From assembly GCF_006385575.1 (NCBI RefSeq), contig NZ_CP041040.1, positions 1,674,001-1,738,000 on the forward strand: a stretch of DNA of 64,000 nt, given 5' to 3'. The translations under genes were made by a program, and so were the position numbers. The first letter of the stretch is position 1. Each line of letters opens with the position of its first letter. This stretch comes from Microbacterium foliorum. GTDB taxonomy: Bacteria; Actinomycetota; Actinomycetes; Actinomycetales; Microbacteriaceae. Below the pieces are notes generated by a model that searched no databases, was not told where the DNA came from, and saw nothing but the letters and a program-made list of their open reading frames with translations. Shown one piece after another: positions 9,118 to 20,682 of this stretch.

Positions 9118-9193
9118 GCCTCCGTAGCTCAGGGGATAGAGCAGGAGCCTTCTAATCTCTTGGTCGCAGGTTCGAATCCTGCCGGGGGCACCA
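9118..9193 (+). tRNA. tRNA-Arg (TCT)
   Basis: The acceptor GCCTCCG pairs with CGGGGGC, the anticodon loop CTTCTAA gives TCT, and the T arm is GCAGGTTCGAATCCTGC. The discriminator base is A and the 3' CCA is encoded. Confidence 0.96.
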
Positions 9194-9215
9194 TCACCTG
9201 AACCGGGCGGCGCGC

Positions 9216-9485
9216 TCATCCGTTGCGCAGTGCGGCGACCGCGTCATCTGCGCTCCAGAAGTCGCCGACGAGTCGGAACGATGCCGTCGCGAGGTGCAGG
9301 CGCTCCGCCCGGTAGCGAACCCCGAGCGGATCCGGGATGAGGCGCAGATGGCCGAGGACCCTCGCTCTCGCGTCTTGAACCCGCCACAGGTGGGCAGATG
9401 CGCGCACGAGGTGCTCCTTCTTGGTCGACAGCTGCGGTGTCGCGTAGGGGACCTCGGGTACGGACGTGATCAGGGTTGCAGACAT
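9216..9485 (-). CDS. Small protein under a probable LexA box
   Basis: An 89-residue basic protein I do not recognise: N-terminal SATLITSVPEVPY, a central KKEHLVRASAHLWRVQDARARV and a C-terminal FWSADDAVAALRNG. No membrane segment or signal peptide is visible. ATG 9485 has a good ribosome-binding site (AAAGGAG). An in-frame ATG at 9500 would be the leaderless start, 6 nt after TATGTT, and adds five residues (MKGDS). The promoter overlaps a sequence matching the actinobacterial SOS box at 14 of 16 positions, so DNA-damage induction is the best clue to its role. Confidence 0.7.
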   Translation of the reverse strand: MSATLITSVPEVPYATPQLSTKKEHLVRASAHLWRVQDARARVLGHLRLIPDPLGVRYRAERLHLATASFRLVGDFWSADDAVAALRNG

Positions 9486-9503
9486 CGAATCTCCTTTCAT
9501 GGT

Positions 9504-9519
9504 TCGAACATATGACCGA
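9504..9519 (-). promoter_or_regulatory. Probable LexA (SOS) box
   Basis: The forward-strand sequence TCGAACATATGACCGA differs at two positions from the symmetric actinobacterial consensus TCGAAC-N4-GTTCGA. It covers a TATGTT -10 hexamer (minus strand, 9507-9512) just upstream of the 89-residue gene, the right place for repression. Confidence 0.55.
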
Positions 9520-9688
9520 CCACCGACATTGCGCGCCAGGGGGAGGATGCCCGCGAACGCAGTTCTCCTGCACATCCGGGCGCAGATCCGGGTTGCTCAG
9601 GATGTCCGTGTTCCCGGCATCGTCGAGGAGTCGGCATGGCGCACTCTGAGGTGATCCGGACGCACGCTCCGGGCACAGAGGAGAGAAC

Positions 9689-10231
9689 ATGCATGACACA
9701 GTGACCATCGTCGGCAACGTCGCCACCGATCCGACTCAGGGGCGAACGACCAGTGGAATCCCCGTCACGAACTTCCGACTCGCGAGCACGCATCGACGAT
9801 TCGACGGTGCGACGCAGACGTGGGTCGACGTGACGACGAACTGGTACTCGGTGGCGGCCTTCCGTCAGTTGGCGGAACACGCGAAGGTCTCGCTGCGGTC
9901 GGGTGACAGCGTGATCGTGACGGGCAGGATGAAGATCCGCGCCTGGGAGAACAACGGCAAGCAGGGCACGAGCGTCGACATCGACGCCGATGCGATCGGC
10001 CACGACCTCCGGTGGGGGACGACGGCGTATCGACGGAGTGCACGATCGGCCGTCGATGCCTCGCCCAGAAGCGCTGCTGCATCGGATCCGCACGACGACA
10101 GCGGGCAGCCTTCGCTCTCGGGTGACGACGTGGCGGACATCGACACGTCGTGGGCAGCGCGGGACGGCGGGCTCGCCGGTGCCGAAGACGACTTCGCGGA
10201 TTCGTCTGCCGCAGGGACGCGGTCTCTCTGA
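9689..10231 (+). CDS. ssb: Single-stranded DNA-binding protein (second, non-ribosomal-operon type)
   Basis: The 180-residue protein has an N-terminal OB fold (MHDTVTIVGNVATDP, then FRLASTHRR and NWYSVAAFR) and a low-complexity tail rich in Asp, Ser and Ala. The usual acidic DDDIPF tip of replicative SSB is absent; the tail ends AAGTRSL. That, and its isolated location, suggest a paralogue rather than the housekeeping SSB. ATG 9689 follows the ribosome-binding site GAGGAGAG. It is divergent from the LexA-boxed small gene, about 200 bp away. Confidence 0.9.
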   Translation: MHDTVTIVGNVATDPTQGRTTSGIPVTNFRLASTHRRFDGATQTWVDVTTNWYSVAAFRQLAEHAKVSLRSGDSVIVTGRMKIRAWENNGKQGTSVDIDADAIGHDLRWGTTAYRRSARSAVDASPRSAAASDPHDDSGQPSLSGDDVADIDTSWAARDGGLAGAEDDFADSSAAGTRSL

Positions 10232-10303
10232 GTCCCGCGACCGAACGACGCGGGCGCACATGGCACTCGGGAGCGCTCGGGCGCGTGCGGGGGAGGAGGC
10301 CCT

Positions 10304-10309
10304 TAGACT
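10304..10309 (+). promoter_or_regulatory. -10 hexamer TAGACT, leaderless promoter
   Basis: TAGACT, then CAGTTC, then GTG 10316. Confidence 0.5.
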
Positions 10310-10315
10310 CAGTTC

Positions 10316-10813
10316 GTGCTTCGACGACCGGACTCCTCCGCATCGCGTGCGGCGATCGCGACCGGTGTCGCCACGACGCTGGTGCTGCTGTTGACCTCGT
10401 GCGGGCCGACCACTCCGCCCACGCCGGAGCCCACCGACGCCGGTGTGAGCCCCAGCCCGTCGGCGTCTCCGTCGGTTCCCGTGTACGTCGCAGACGGCAG
10501 TGCAGACGACAACCTGCCGCTCTTCGCGGCCGTGACCGGTAGCGTCTGGGCGTCCGACCAGCGGGCCTCAGGCCGCGCATACATCGACGCGTTGACGGTC
10601 GCCGGGTTCGACCGCGCAGCCATGCAGGTGACCCAGGACGTCACGACTGTAGGGAACCCTGTTGAGAGCCTGATGTTCGCCGTGCGCTGGGGAGACACCG
10701 AGTGCCTCATCGGTCAGGTGGGTCCGTCGACGGGCGAACCCGTCACGGTCGTGATGCCACAGCTGGCCGAGGGCCGTTGTCTCGTCGGGGCGACGCGAGC
10801 GATCGACTGGTGA
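10316..10813 (+). CDS. Putative lipoprotein
   Basis: A 165-residue secreted lipoprotein: a basic N-terminus, a hydrophobic stretch (ATGVATTLVLLL), and a lipobox LLTSC with the lipidated Cys at 29. A Pro/Thr/Ser-rich linker (PTTPPTPEPTDAGVSP) precedes a globular domain with AAMQVTQDVTT and a pair of cysteines split between ECLIGQ and GRCLVG that could form a disulfide. GTG 10316 follows TAGACT by 6 nt. No known function; it may belong to a small actinobacterial domain family. Confidence 0.8.
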   Translation: MLRRPDSSASRAAIATGVATTLVLLLTSCGPTTPPTPEPTDAGVSPSPSASPSVPVYVADGSADDNLPLFAAVTGSVWASDQRASGRAYIDALTVAGFDRAAMQVTQDVTTVGNPVESLMFAVRWGDTECLIGQVGPSTGEPVTVVMPQLAEGRCLVGATRAIDW

Positions 10814-10949
10814 CACGCCGCGTCCCGGCCGCGGGTCGCGACTCCCTCACCCGTGTCTCAGAGGTCGCACCGGCGTTCGGTAGCGCCTGCCGCGATCGCC
10901 GGTAGGCTGGAGTGTCGATCTTCGACGCCAACAGAAGGAGCGGTTTTCG

Positions 10950-12629
<1,680 letters not shown>

Positions 12630-12636
12630 TCGCTCG

Positions 12637-13125
12637 ATGTCCGACCTGACGCCGGGGCCCCGGCTGCACATCCCGATCCACCTCCGCTGGGGCGATCTGG
12701 ACGCATTCAATCACGTCAACAACACCTCGATGCTGAAGCTTCTCGAGGAGGCGCGCGTGCGCGCGTTCTGGCGTGCGGGCCCCGGTGAGCAGGCGCCCTC
12801 GACGGCCGTGCTCGACTCAGGCATCGACGAGGGCACGCTGACGCTCATCGCCCGGCAGGAGATCGAGTACCTCGCTCCCGTGCCGTATCAGCGGCGACCG
12901 CTCGAAGTGCAGATGTGGTTCGGCAAGCTCGGCGGCTCCAGTGTCGAGGTCTGCTACGAGGTGCACAACGACCCCGCGGCCGAGCCTCGCACGATCTATG
13001 CGCGGTCGACCGCGATCATCGTGCTCGTGGACGCCAAGACGGGCCGGCCCACCCGTCTCACGCCCGAGATGCGCGACGCGTGGGAGCCGTACGTCGGCCC
13101 CTCCATCGAGTACGCCCACCGCTGA
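12637..13125 (+). CDS. Acyl-CoA thioesterase, hotdog (4HBT) family
   Basis: A 162-residue single-hotdog protein. The motif RWGDLDAFNHVNNT contains the Asp and the HVNN of 4-hydroxybenzoyl-CoA thioesterase-like enzymes. Such proteins hydrolyse acyl-CoA esters. ATG 12637 lies 8 nt after the ettA stop, so it may be co-transcribed with ettA. The true substrate is unknown. Confidence 0.88.
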   Translation: MSDLTPGPRLHIPIHLRWGDLDAFNHVNNTSMLKLLEEARVRAFWRAGPGEQAPSTAVLDSGIDEGTLTLIARQEIEYLAPVPYQRRPLEVQMWFGKLGGSSVEVCYEVHNDPAAEPRTIYARSTAIIVLVDAKTGRPTRLTPEMRDAWEPYVGPSIEYAHR

Positions 13126-13139
13126 CCTGCGGGCGTACG

Positions 13140-14027
13140 TCACGCCGGGGTCGGCACCCGGACCATGATCTCCTGTGCCACGGAGGCGACCAGGTCGCCC
13201 GCCTGCGTGTAGATGCGTCCCTGCGCGAGACCGCGGCCGCCGCGAGCGTTGGGCGATTCCTGCAGGTAGAGCAGCCACTCGTCGACGCGTGCAGGTCGGT
13301 GCCACCACATCGCATGGTCGAGACTCGCCACCTTCAACCCGGGAAGCCCCCAGTACACGCCATGGGCGCGCAGGATGGACTCCTGGATCGTCATATCGCT
13401 CAGATACGCGAGAGCCGCCCGGTGAATGCGCTGGTCGTCGGGAAGGGGCGCCTTCATGCGCATCCAGACGCCCTGTTGAGGCACGCGGGAATCGTCGCTC
13501 GGCAGGAACATCGGTGAGTCGATGTGGCGCACGTCAGCAGCTCGATCGCTGAGCATCCGAACCACGCCGGACGGCAGCCCGTCGACGCGCTGCTCGTCAG
13601 GCAGCAGAGAGTCCGGACCGGGAATTCCTTCGGGCATGGGAGCTGCGTGCTCGATGCCCGGATCGTCGTCCTGGAAGGAGGCGATCATGGAGAAGATCGG
13701 CACACCGTTCTGATACGCCTGCGAACGACGAGTGGAGAAAGACCGACCGTCGTGGATGCGGTCGACGGCGATCGTGATGCCCTGGCTCGCGTCTCCGGGC
13801 CGCAGAAAGTACCCGTGCATGGAATGCACTGCGCGATCCTCCGGGAGCGTCCGTTCCGCGGCGAGGAGGCTCTGCGCCAGCACCTGGCCACCGTAGATCC
13901 GCCCTGAGGGCATCGGGTGAGAAGAGCCGATGAAGATGTCCTCGGTGGTGCGGGCCTGAGTCGAATCGAGGTCCAGCACGTCGAGGAGCTGGTCGACGGT
14001 GCGAATCGCGTGGGCGTCGGCGGTCAT
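13140..14027 (-). CDS. tesB: Acyl-CoA thioesterase II
   Basis: A 295-residue double-hotdog thioesterase of the TesB type. Landmarks are GRIYGGQVLAQSLLAA, HSMHGYFLRPGD and the C-terminal SLDHAMWWHRP followed by DEWLLYLQESP and ARGGRGLAQGRIY, which contains catalytic Asp/Gln residues in the family. It hydrolyses medium to long acyl-CoAs. ATG 14027 has a GGAAAGGAAG ribosome-binding site. It is divergent from the next gene. Confidence 0.95.
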   Translation of the reverse strand: MTADAHAIRTVDQLLDVLDLDSTQARTTEDIFIGSSHPMPSGRIYGGQVLAQSLLAAERTLPEDRAVHSMHGYFLRPGDASQGITIAVDRIHDGRSFSTRRSQAYQNGVPIFSMIASFQDDDPGIEHAAPMPEGIPGPDSLLPDEQRVDGLPSGVVRMLSDRAADVRHIDSPMFLPSDDSRVPQQGVWMRMKAPLPDDQRIHRAALAYLSDMTIQESILRAHGVYWGLPGLKVASLDHAMWWHRPARVDEWLLYLQESPNARGGRGLAQGRIYTQAGDLVASVAQEIMVRVPTPA

Positions 14028-14065
14028 GACTTCCTTTCCGCGACTGCGGATGCCGCTGGCGTTGC

Positions 14066-14071
14066 TAGTTT
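14066..14071 (+). promoter_or_regulatory. -10 hexamer TAGTTT, leaderless promoter
   Basis: TAGTTT, 7-nt spacer, then GTG 14079. Confidence 0.4.
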
Positions 14072-14078
14072 AGAGGGT

Positions 14079-14744
14079 GTGCCCCACCAGCTTCTTCTTG
14101 CAGACGCCGAGACCGCGAAGGACGTTCTGACCTTCCTCGGGCGAGCCACCCGCATCTCCGATGAAGGGGTCCGGCTGCAGGCCGCGCGAGGTGTTCTCGC
14201 GCTCACAGGAGCCGCTCTAGCGCCCCACGGTCTGTTCGATCAGACTCCGACAGTGCTGGCGATGCGCGTCGTGCAGGCAGACCCTGAGCTCGAATGCGAT
14301 GTCGTCGTGTCGTCCCTCACGGCGACCGACGACGAGCGCGCGCTGACCCTGCCTGAGACGGGACTCTCACCCGCGTGGGCCGGCGTCGCCCCGCCCCGCG
14401 GCCAATGGCAGCCGACTTCGACCCTGGCAGCGTCCGTCATCGCTCGGCGCGCGCAGTGGGGGATCAGCGCCGTCGCGCGTGGCGCGACGCCCGGATCGGG
14501 GGAGGAAGCCGTCAGGGCCCTCCGCGCAGCCATCTGGGGTGAGCCCGACGACGATCTCGGTGGCCTGCCGCGCGGAGTCGCGTTCGCGGCCGACGCCTTC
14601 GGCTTCATCTCCGGCGAGGAGGACGTTCCGGTGATGCAGTCGGGCCGGTGGACTCGACTCGCTTTCCGGCGGGGTCACGTGCTCGCTCGCGGACCCGTAG
14701 CCACGGGGCTCACCGCGGTCAGAGGCACGGGCTCCACGCAGTAG
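14079..14744 (+). CDS. Hypothetical protein
   Basis: A 221-residue protein I do not recognise. It is rich in Ala and begins VPHQLLLADAETAKDVLTFLGRA; later parts include LPETGLSPAWAGVAPPRGQW and the end RWTRLAFRRGHVLARGPV. No signal peptide, membrane helix or catalytic motif is visible. The start GTG 14079 is chosen because it follows TAGTTT by 7 nt and because longer readings run antisense into tesB. It is convergent with the flavoprotein gene downstream. Confidence 0.7.
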   Translation: MPHQLLLADAETAKDVLTFLGRATRISDEGVRLQAARGVLALTGAALAPHGLFDQTPTVLAMRVVQADPELECDVVVSSLTATDDERALTLPETGLSPAWAGVAPPRGQWQPTSTLAASVIARRAQWGISAVARGATPGSGEEAVRALRAAIWGEPDDDLGGLPRGVAFAADAFGFISGEEDVPVMQSGRWTRLAFRRGHVLARGPVATGLTAVRGTGSTQ

Positions 14745-14757
14745 CGGGAGCGCGAGC

Positions 14758-16416
14758 TCACCGAGCCGCGGCGCGCCCGGCCTGACGCCCCGAGAACAGG
14801 CACCCGCCGAGGAACGTGCCTTCGAGCGCCCGGTAGCCGTGCACGCCACCGCCTCCGAAGCCGCTCGCTTCACCTGCGGCATACAGACCCGGAATCGGCT
14901 CACCGTCGGCTCCGAGCGCGCGGCCGTCGAGGTCGGTGTTGATGCCGCCGAGAGATTTCCTCGTGAGCACGTGCAGCTTGACCGCGACAAGCGGACCCGC
15001 TGCGGGGTCCTGCAGCCGGTGCGGAGATGCGGTGCGGATCAGTTTGTCGCCGCGGTATCCGCGCATCGAACGCAGCATGCCGATCTGGGCGTCCTTCGTG
15101 AACTCGTTCTCCATCTCGAGGTCACGCGCCACGACCTCCCGTCGCACGTGATCGATGTCGAGGGATTCCCCGCCGGGGTGCCGCTGCATCTGCTCGAGCA
15201 GCGATTCGAGGTCGTTCTCGACGATGAAGTCGTCGCCCTCGTCGAGGAACGCCTGCACTGGCCCCGTCGGTCCCTTGGCGAGTCGGGACTTCACGAGGAG
15301 CCCGACATCCTTGCCGGTGAGATCGGGGTTCTGTTCGCTTCCGGAGAGGGCGAACTCCTTCTCGACGATCTTGCGAGAGGTGACGAACCACGAGTGGTCG
15401 TGGCCGGTGCTGCGGAGGTGGGCGAGTGTGCCCAACGTGTCGAAGCCCGGGAAGAGCGGCACGGGCAGTCTCTTGCCTGTCGCGTCCAGCCAGAGCGATG
15501 ACGGGCCCGGGAGGATGCGGATGCCGTGCGACGGCCACACCGGATCCCAGTTCGTGATGCCCTCGACGTAGTGCCACATGCGGTCGCCGTTGATGAGACG
15601 CGCACCGGCCGACTCCGAGACGGCGTGCATCGATCCGTCCACGTATGCGGGCACCCCGGTCAGCATGTGCTCGGGAGGAACGCCGAGGCTGGCGGGCCAT
15701 GCGGCGCGTACGAGGTCGTGATTTCCCCCGATGCCGCCAGACGAGACGATCGTGGCGCCGGCGTTGATCTCGAAGTCACCGATCGCGTGTCGCGACGACT
15801 CGACCCCGCGAGCGGCAGGACTCGACTCCAAGATCGCCCCGCGTGCGCCGGTGACCGCTCCGTCGGCGGTGATGAGCTCTGTCACGCGGTGGCGGGGGAG
15901 GATCGTGATCCGACCCTCGCGCTCGCCCTGCTCGACCGCGGCGGCGAACGGTGCGACGACGCCGGGTCCGGTGCCCCACGTGATGTGGAATCGAGGGACC
16001 GAGTTGCCGGGACCGAGTGCCCCGTAGCCTCCTCGTTCGGCCCAGCCCACCACCGGGAAGAAACCCACTCCGCGTTCGCGCAACCACGAACGCTTCTCTC
16101 CGGCGGCGAACTGCAGATAGGCCTCTGCCCATCGGCGCGGCCAGTGGTCCTCAGGGCGGTCGAACGAAGCGGTCCCGAACCAGTCCTGCGTGGCGAGGGC
16201 GAGCGAATCGCGAATGCCCATCCGCCTCTGCTCAGGGGAGTCGATGAGGAACAGGCCACCGAACGACCACCACGCCTGCCCGCCGAGGTTCGTGCGCGGT
16301 TCCTGGTCGACCAGGATCACACGGCGACCGGCCTCCAGTGCCTCACCCGCTGCGACGAGACCGGCGAGCCCCCATCCGATGACCAGTACGTCTGCAGACA
16401 GGGGCTTGTTCGTCAT
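14758..16416 (-). CDS. FAD-binding dehydrogenase (fumarate reductase/KstD-like flavoprotein)
   Basis: A 552-residue flavoprotein: the N-terminal dinucleotide-binding motif [17 protein letters not shown] (Gly14, Gly16, Gly19) and the C-terminal FAD motif around [29 protein letters not shown]. The closest type is the FAD-binding dehydrogenase family that includes Rv0785, related to 3-ketosteroid dehydrogenases and fumarate reductase. The substrate is unknown. ATG 16416 overlaps the globin stop (ATGA) and has a GGAGAG site, so the two are coupled. Confidence 0.9.
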   Translation of the reverse strand: MTNKPLSADVLVIGWGLAGLVAAGEALEAGRRVILVDQEPRTNLGGQAWWSFGGLFLIDSPEQRRMGIRDSLALATQDWFGTASFDRPEDHWPRRWAEAYLQFAAGEKRSWLRERGVGFFPVVGWAERGGYGALGPGNSVPRFHITWGTGPGVVAPFAAAVEQGEREGRITILPRHRVTELITADGAVTGARGAILESSPAARGVESSRHAIGDFEINAGATIVSSGGIGGNHDLVRAAWPASLGVPPEHMLTGVPAYVDGSMHAVSESAGARLINGDRMWHYVEGITNWDPVWPSHGIRILPGPSSLWLDATGKRLPVPLFPGFDTLGTLAHLRSTGHDHSWFVTSRKIVEKEFALSGSEQNPDLTGKDVGLLVKSRLAKGPTGPVQAFLDEGDDFIVENDLESLLEQMQRHPGGESLDIDHVRREVVARDLEMENEFTKDAQIGMLRSMRGYRGDKLIRTASPHRLQDPAAGPLVAVKLHVLTRKSLGGINTDLDGRALGADGEPIPGLYAAGEASGFGGGGVHGYRALEGTFLGGCLFSGRQAGRAAAR

Positions 16417-16862
16417 GTGCTCTCCGTTGATTCCTGACGTGATCGCGTCTCGAGCGTGGGGCGCCCGGCTGAGGGTGTGCCGATGCCGGACGGCTCGAAT
16501 GTGTTCACCATGGCATACGCGGCGCGTTCGAGGTAGTCCCACAGCGTCGATTCGTGGAGTGGCGACAACTGCGCCTCGTCCAGGGCGGTTCGCATGTGTC
16601 GCAGCCACCGGTCACGAGCGTCGGGGTCGACGTGGAACGGCATATGACGCATACGCAGGCGTGGGTGCCCGCGCGTCTCTCCGTAGGTCGTGGGGCCGCC
16701 CCAGTACTGCTCGAGGAACATCAGCAGTCGCTCCTCGGCGGGGCCGAGATCCTCCTCGGGGTACATCGGCTTCAGGACCGGGTCGAGTGCGACCTCGCGG
16801 TAGAAGACCGACACGATCTTCGCGAAGGTGTCGCGACCGCCGACCTCGTCGTAGAACGTCAC
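16413..16862 (-). CDS. glbO: Truncated hemoglobin, group II (GlbO type)
   Basis: A 149-residue 2-over-2 globin. The group II pattern is present: [40 protein letters not shown] and the proximal histidine region RHMPFHVD. Such globins bind oxygen and may detoxify NO or reactive oxygen. About 25 extra C-terminal residues are low-complexity. GTG 16862 overlaps the mscS stop by 4 nt, and the stop overlaps the flavoprotein start, giving an mscS-glbO-flavoprotein operon. Confidence 0.95.
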   Translation of the reverse strand: MTFYDEVGGRDTFAKIVSVFYREVALDPVLKPMYPEEDLGPAEERLLMFLEQYWGGPTTYGETRGHPRLRMRHMPFHVDPDARDRWLRHMRTALDEAQLSPLHESTLWDYLERAAYAMVNTFEPSGIGTPSAGRPTLETRSRQESTEST

Positions 16863-17932
16863 TTCTGGGAGCTCCCGTCATCGTTGGTCTTCTTGCGCCG
16901 CCAGATTCCACGATCCGGAATGACCGGAACGCCGGTGACGGCGTTCGGACGGGTCTTGGGGGGATTCGCGCCCCGCACCCGGCGCGCCCCGTCGAGGCCG
17001 GTGGGTACCACGGTCGTCATGCTCGGGAGCATGACATCGTTCTCGAGCATGGCCGATCGCAGGCGCTTGCGGAGCTCCTGGGCGACGTCGTCCTTGGCGT
17101 TGGCGCGAGCCTTGATGACGAGACGAACGACCAGGGCGTCGCCGTCGATCGACTCGAGACCCCACAGCTCGGGCTTCTCGATGATGCGGGTACGCCACTT
17201 CGGGTCTTTCGAAAGCGCGAGGGCGGTGTCGAGCATCGTCTTCTCGACCTTCTCGAGGTCGGAGTCGACCGGCACCCCAAGATCGATGATCGCCCGGGCC
17301 CAGCCCTGCGACATGTTTCCGATGCGAAGCACCTCGCCGTTGCGGACGTACCAGAGGGTGCCGTTCACGTCGCGCACCTGCGTGATGCGCACACTCACGT
17401 ACTCCACCACACCCGAGGCGAGACCCAGATCCACGACGTCGCCGATTCCGATCTGATCCTCCGCCACGATGAACATGCCGTTGAGCACGTCCTTGACGAT
17501 GTTCTGGGCTCCGAAACCGAGACCGGCGCCGACCGCCGCGGTGAGGAGTGTCAGAGACCCGAGCAGCGTCGGAGCCAGGTGGTTGACCACCAATACGATG
17601 GCGATCACCACCAGCATCACGTTGACGATGTTCTGCAGGATCGTCCCGAGGGTTCGCGTGCGCTGAACGAGGCGCATGTCGGCGAGAGGGGATCGCTCGA
17701 GCGCCTGCGTGTCGTCGACCGACGCCTTGTTCTTGGCGCTGTCGACGATGCGGTGCACGATCCTGCGGATGACCACGCGAAGGACGAGAGCGATCACGAT
17801 GCAGCCGGCGATGATCGCGGCGACGCCGAGCGCCTGCAGGCCCACATCGCGGAGCACCGTGACGGCGTCCGTCCACCAGCCGGGGAGAGTGGTCTCCGCG
17901 GGGTCAGGGTTCGTTTCGAATGGCTGAATCAT
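16859..17932 (-). CDS. Small-conductance mechanosensitive channel, MscS family
   Basis: A 357-residue membrane protein with three N-terminal hydrophobic segments ([52 protein letters not shown]). The pore helix and MscS signature [19 protein letters not shown] and the beta domain QIGIGDVV follow. It relieves hypo-osmotic stress. ATG 17932 follows GGAGGGG closely. The tail is basic. Confidence 0.95.
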   Translation of the reverse strand: MIQPFETNPDPAETTLPGWWTDAVTVLRDVGLQALGVAAIIAGCIVIALVLRVVIRRIVHRIVDSAKNKASVDDTQALERSPLADMRLVQRTRTLGTILQNIVNVMLVVIAIVLVVNHLAPTLLGSLTLLTAAVGAGLGFGAQNIVKDVLNGMFIVAEDQIGIGDVVDLGLASGVVEYVSVRITQVRDVNGTLWYVRNGEVLRIGNMSQGWARAIIDLGVPVDSDLEKVEKTMLDTALALSKDPKWRTRIIEKPELWGLESIDGDALVVRLVIKARANAKDDVAQELRKRLRSAMLENDVMLPSMTTVVPTGLDGARRVRGANPPKTRPNAVTGVPVIPDRGIWRRKKTNDDGSSQK

Positions 17933-17948
17933 CCCCTCCAGAGTAGCG

Positions 17949-17992
17949 ATCAGGCCTCTGCGCGGGCTGGATGCACCGCGCAGAGGCCTGAT
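17949..17992 (-). terminator. Long hairpin between pepN and mscS
   Basis: A perfect 17-bp stem (ATCAGGCCTCTGCGCGG and its complement) with a 10-nt loop lies 14 nt after the pepN stop on the minus strand. It separates pepN from the mscS operon. Confidence 0.8.
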
Positions 17993-18005
17993 GGAAGAAA
18001 CGGGC

Positions 18006-20558
18006 TCAGTCCTCCGCGTCGCGGGACTGCGCAGCGAGCGAGCGCTCGACGTCGGCGAGGTTCTCCAGCACGAGTCGGCGCAGCGCCGGCGCCGCGTCCT
18101 GGTTGGCGGACAGCCAGGCACGCGTCGCGTCGCGCAGTTCGACATCCGCGATGGCGGTGGGGAACAGGCCGACGATCAGATACTGGGCGATCTGGTAGCT
18201 GCGTGACTCCCAGATCGGCACCAGCATGTCGAAGTACGCGGGCACGAACTCGCGAAGCGCCTCGGCACCCGCCGGGTGCACGAAGCCGAGCGCGGCAGAT
18301 CGCACGATCGTGTTCGGAGCGTCGTCACGCTCGATCAGCGATGCCCAGGCCGCCTTCTTCGAGGCGGAGTCGGGCAGTGCAGCGCGTGCCTGCGCGGCGA
18401 ACTCGCCGCCCTTCGACGTGTTGTCCGATGAGAGCGCTGCGTCGATGGATGCAGCATCCGTCGCACCGATCGTGGCGAGTCCGACGAGCAGCTGCCAGCT
18501 GAGGTCCGCGTCGATCTCGAGACCCGGAAGCGTCTCCTCGCCGGAGCGCAGACGCCCGACGATACCTGCATGCTCGGGCGTCACGAGCGCGTTCGCGAAG
18601 GCCGTGACGAACTGCAGCTGGCTGTCGCTGCCTGACTCGGCTGCCTCGGCGAGCGCCCACAGTCCGTCTGCGACCTTCTGGCGGGCGGCGAGGCGAGCTT
18701 CCGGCGCGACGTAGAGCGTGGCGGCGCTGCGCAGCTGCGCGAGCGTGGTGCGGACCGTAGTCGACTCCGTCTCGCGGCCGATATTGCCCAACACCAGGTC
18801 TATGTAGTCGGAGGCCGCAGTCTCGGCGTCGCGGGTCTGATCCCATGCCGCGCCCCAGACGAGGGAGCGCGCGAGGGGGTCGCTGATGTCCGCGAGGTGG
18901 GCGATCGCGGTGGCGAGGGAGCGCTCGTCGAGTCGGATCTTCGCGTAGGCGAGGTCGTTGTCGTTGAGGAGCACGAGGTCGGGGCGCTTGAGGCCGTGCA
19001 GCTCGGGGACCTCCGTGCGGTCGCCGTCGACGTCGACCTCGGCGTAGTGCGAGCGTACGAGTGCCCCGTCCTGGAGGTTGTAGAAGCCGATGCCGAGCCG
19101 GTGGGGACGGATGGTCGGGTAGTCGGCCGGAGCGGTCTGCGTCACGGCGAATCGCGTGATCGTGCCGTCGGAGTCGTCGGCGATCACCGGCTCCAGCGTG
19201 TTCACGCCAGCGGTCTCGAGCCACTTCTTCGACCAGGTGCTCAGATCGCGCCCGCTGGTGGCCTCGAGCTCGACCAGGAGGTCGCTGAGCTCGGTGTTGC
19301 CCCAGGAGTGCTTCTGGAAGTACTGCGAGACACCGGCGAAGAACGCCTCGATGCCGACCCACGCGGCGAGCTGCTTGAGGACCGAGCCGCCCTTCGCGTA
19401 GGTGATGCCGTCGAAGTTCACCTGCACGTCTTCGAGGTCGTTGATCTCGGCGACGATGGGGTGGGTCGAAGGCAGCTGATCCTGGCGGTAGGCCCAGGTC
19501 TTCTCCATCGCGTTGAAGGTCGTCCACGCCTCGGTCCACTCGGTGGCCTCGGCGGTCGCGATCGTCGACGCCCACTCGGCGAACGACTCGTTCAACCACA
19601 GGTCGTTCCACCACTTCATGGTCACGAGATCGCCGAACCACATGTGCGCGAGCTCGTGCAGGATCGTGACGACGCGGCGCTCCTTGACGGCGTCGGTGAC
19701 CTTGCTGCGGAACACGTAGGTCTCGGTGAAGGTGACCGCTCCCGCGTTCTCCATGGCACCGGCGTTGAACTCGGGGACGAAGAGCTGATCGTACTTCGCG
19801 AAGGGGTAGGGCACGCCGAACTTCGACTCGAAGTAGGCGAAGCCCTCGCGTGTCTTGTCGAAGATGTAGTCGGCGTCGAGGTGCTGCCACAGGCTCTTGC
19901 GGCCGTACACGCCGAGGGGGATCACGCGGCCGGAGGCGCTGGTGAGCTCGGAGAACGTCGCCTCGTAAGGGCCTGCGACCAGTGCAGTGATGTACGAGGA
20001 GATGCGAGGCGTGGGCTCGAAGCCCCAGGTCGCGACCGTGTCGTCGTCGTGGACGATGGGCTCGGGCGTGGGGGAGTTCGAGACGACCTTCCAGGATGCT
20101 GGCGCCGTCACCGTGAACTGGAAGGTGGCCTTCAGATCGGGCTGCTCGAACACGGCGAACACGCGACGCGAGTCGGGAACCTCGAACTGCGAATAGAGGT
20201 AGACCTCGCCGTCGACAGGATCGACGAAGCGGTGCAGTCCCTCGCCGGTGTTGGTGTACTCGCAGTCGGCATCGACGACGAGGACGTTCTCGGCCTGCAG
20301 GCCCGCCAGCGCGATGCGCGAGTCGGCGAAGACCTCATCGGGGTCGAGCTGCTCTCCGTTCAACGAGATCTCGCGCACGTCACGCGCGATCAGGTCGATG
20401 AAGGTGAGGCTCTCCGGCGTCGCGGTGAAGCGGACGACGCTGCGGGAGCCGAAGACCTCCGCACCCTTCGTCAGGTCGAGCGAGACTTCGTACGACTGGG
20501 TGTCGATGATGTCGCGGCGCTCCTGCGCTTCGATGCGGGTGAGGTTCTCTCCAGGCAC
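18006..20558 (-). CDS. pepN: Aminopeptidase N (M1 family)
   Basis: An 850-residue cytosolic zinc aminopeptidase. It has the exopeptidase motif GAMENAG near residue 266, the zinc site HELAHMWFGD near 300 with the third ligand in NESFAEW about 20 residues on, and the C-terminal ERAP1-like helical domain. It removes N-terminal residues from peptides. I chose GTG 20558 because the protein from VPGENLTRIEAQERR is the usual start and a GGGAG site precedes it; ATG 20624 would add 22 residues. Confidence 0.97.
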   Translation of the reverse strand: MPGENLTRIEAQERRDIIDTQSYEVSLDLTKGAEVFGSRSVVRFTATPESLTFIDLIARDVREISLNGEQLDPDEVFADSRIALAGLQAENVLVVDADCEYTNTGEGLHRFVDPVDGEVYLYSQFEVPDSRRVFAVFEQPDLKATFQFTVTAPASWKVVSNSPTPEPIVHDDDTVATWGFEPTPRISSYITALVAGPYEATFSELTSASGRVIPLGVYGRKSLWQHLDADYIFDKTREGFAYFESKFGVPYPFAKYDQLFVPEFNAGAMENAGAVTFTETYVFRSKVTDAVKERRVVTILHELAHMWFGDLVTMKWWNDLWLNESFAEWASTIATAEATEWTEAWTTFNAMEKTWAYRQDQLPSTHPIVAEINDLEDVQVNFDGITYAKGGSVLKQLAAWVGIEAFFAGVSQYFQKHSWGNTELSDLLVELEATSGRDLSTWSKKWLETAGVNTLEPVIADDSDGTITRFAVTQTAPADYPTIRPHRLGIGFYNLQDGALVRSHYAEVDVDGDRTEVPELHGLKRPDLVLLNDNDLAYAKIRLDERSLATAIAHLADISDPLARSLVWGAAWDQTRDAETAASDYIDLVLGNIGRETESTTVRTTLAQLRSAATLYVAPEARLAARQKVADGLWALAEAAESGSDSQLQFVTAFANALVTPEHAGIVGRLRSGEETLPGLEIDADLSWQLLVGLATIGATDAASIDAALSSDNTSKGGEFAAQARAALPDSASKKAAWASLIERDDAPNTIVRSAALGFVHPAGAEALREFVPAYFDMLVPIWESRSYQIAQYLIVGLFPTAIADVELRDATRAWLSANQDAAPALRRLVLENLADVERSLAAQSRDAED

Positions 20559-20682
20559 AGCTGTACTCCCAGGGGTGAGGGGATGCTGCCGCAACCCAGC
20601 GCAGTTGGCGCCCACGGCAACCATGACAGCCTACGCCAGCACGGCGGCCTGACTCACGTTCAGGAGATGAAAGAATGGACGG

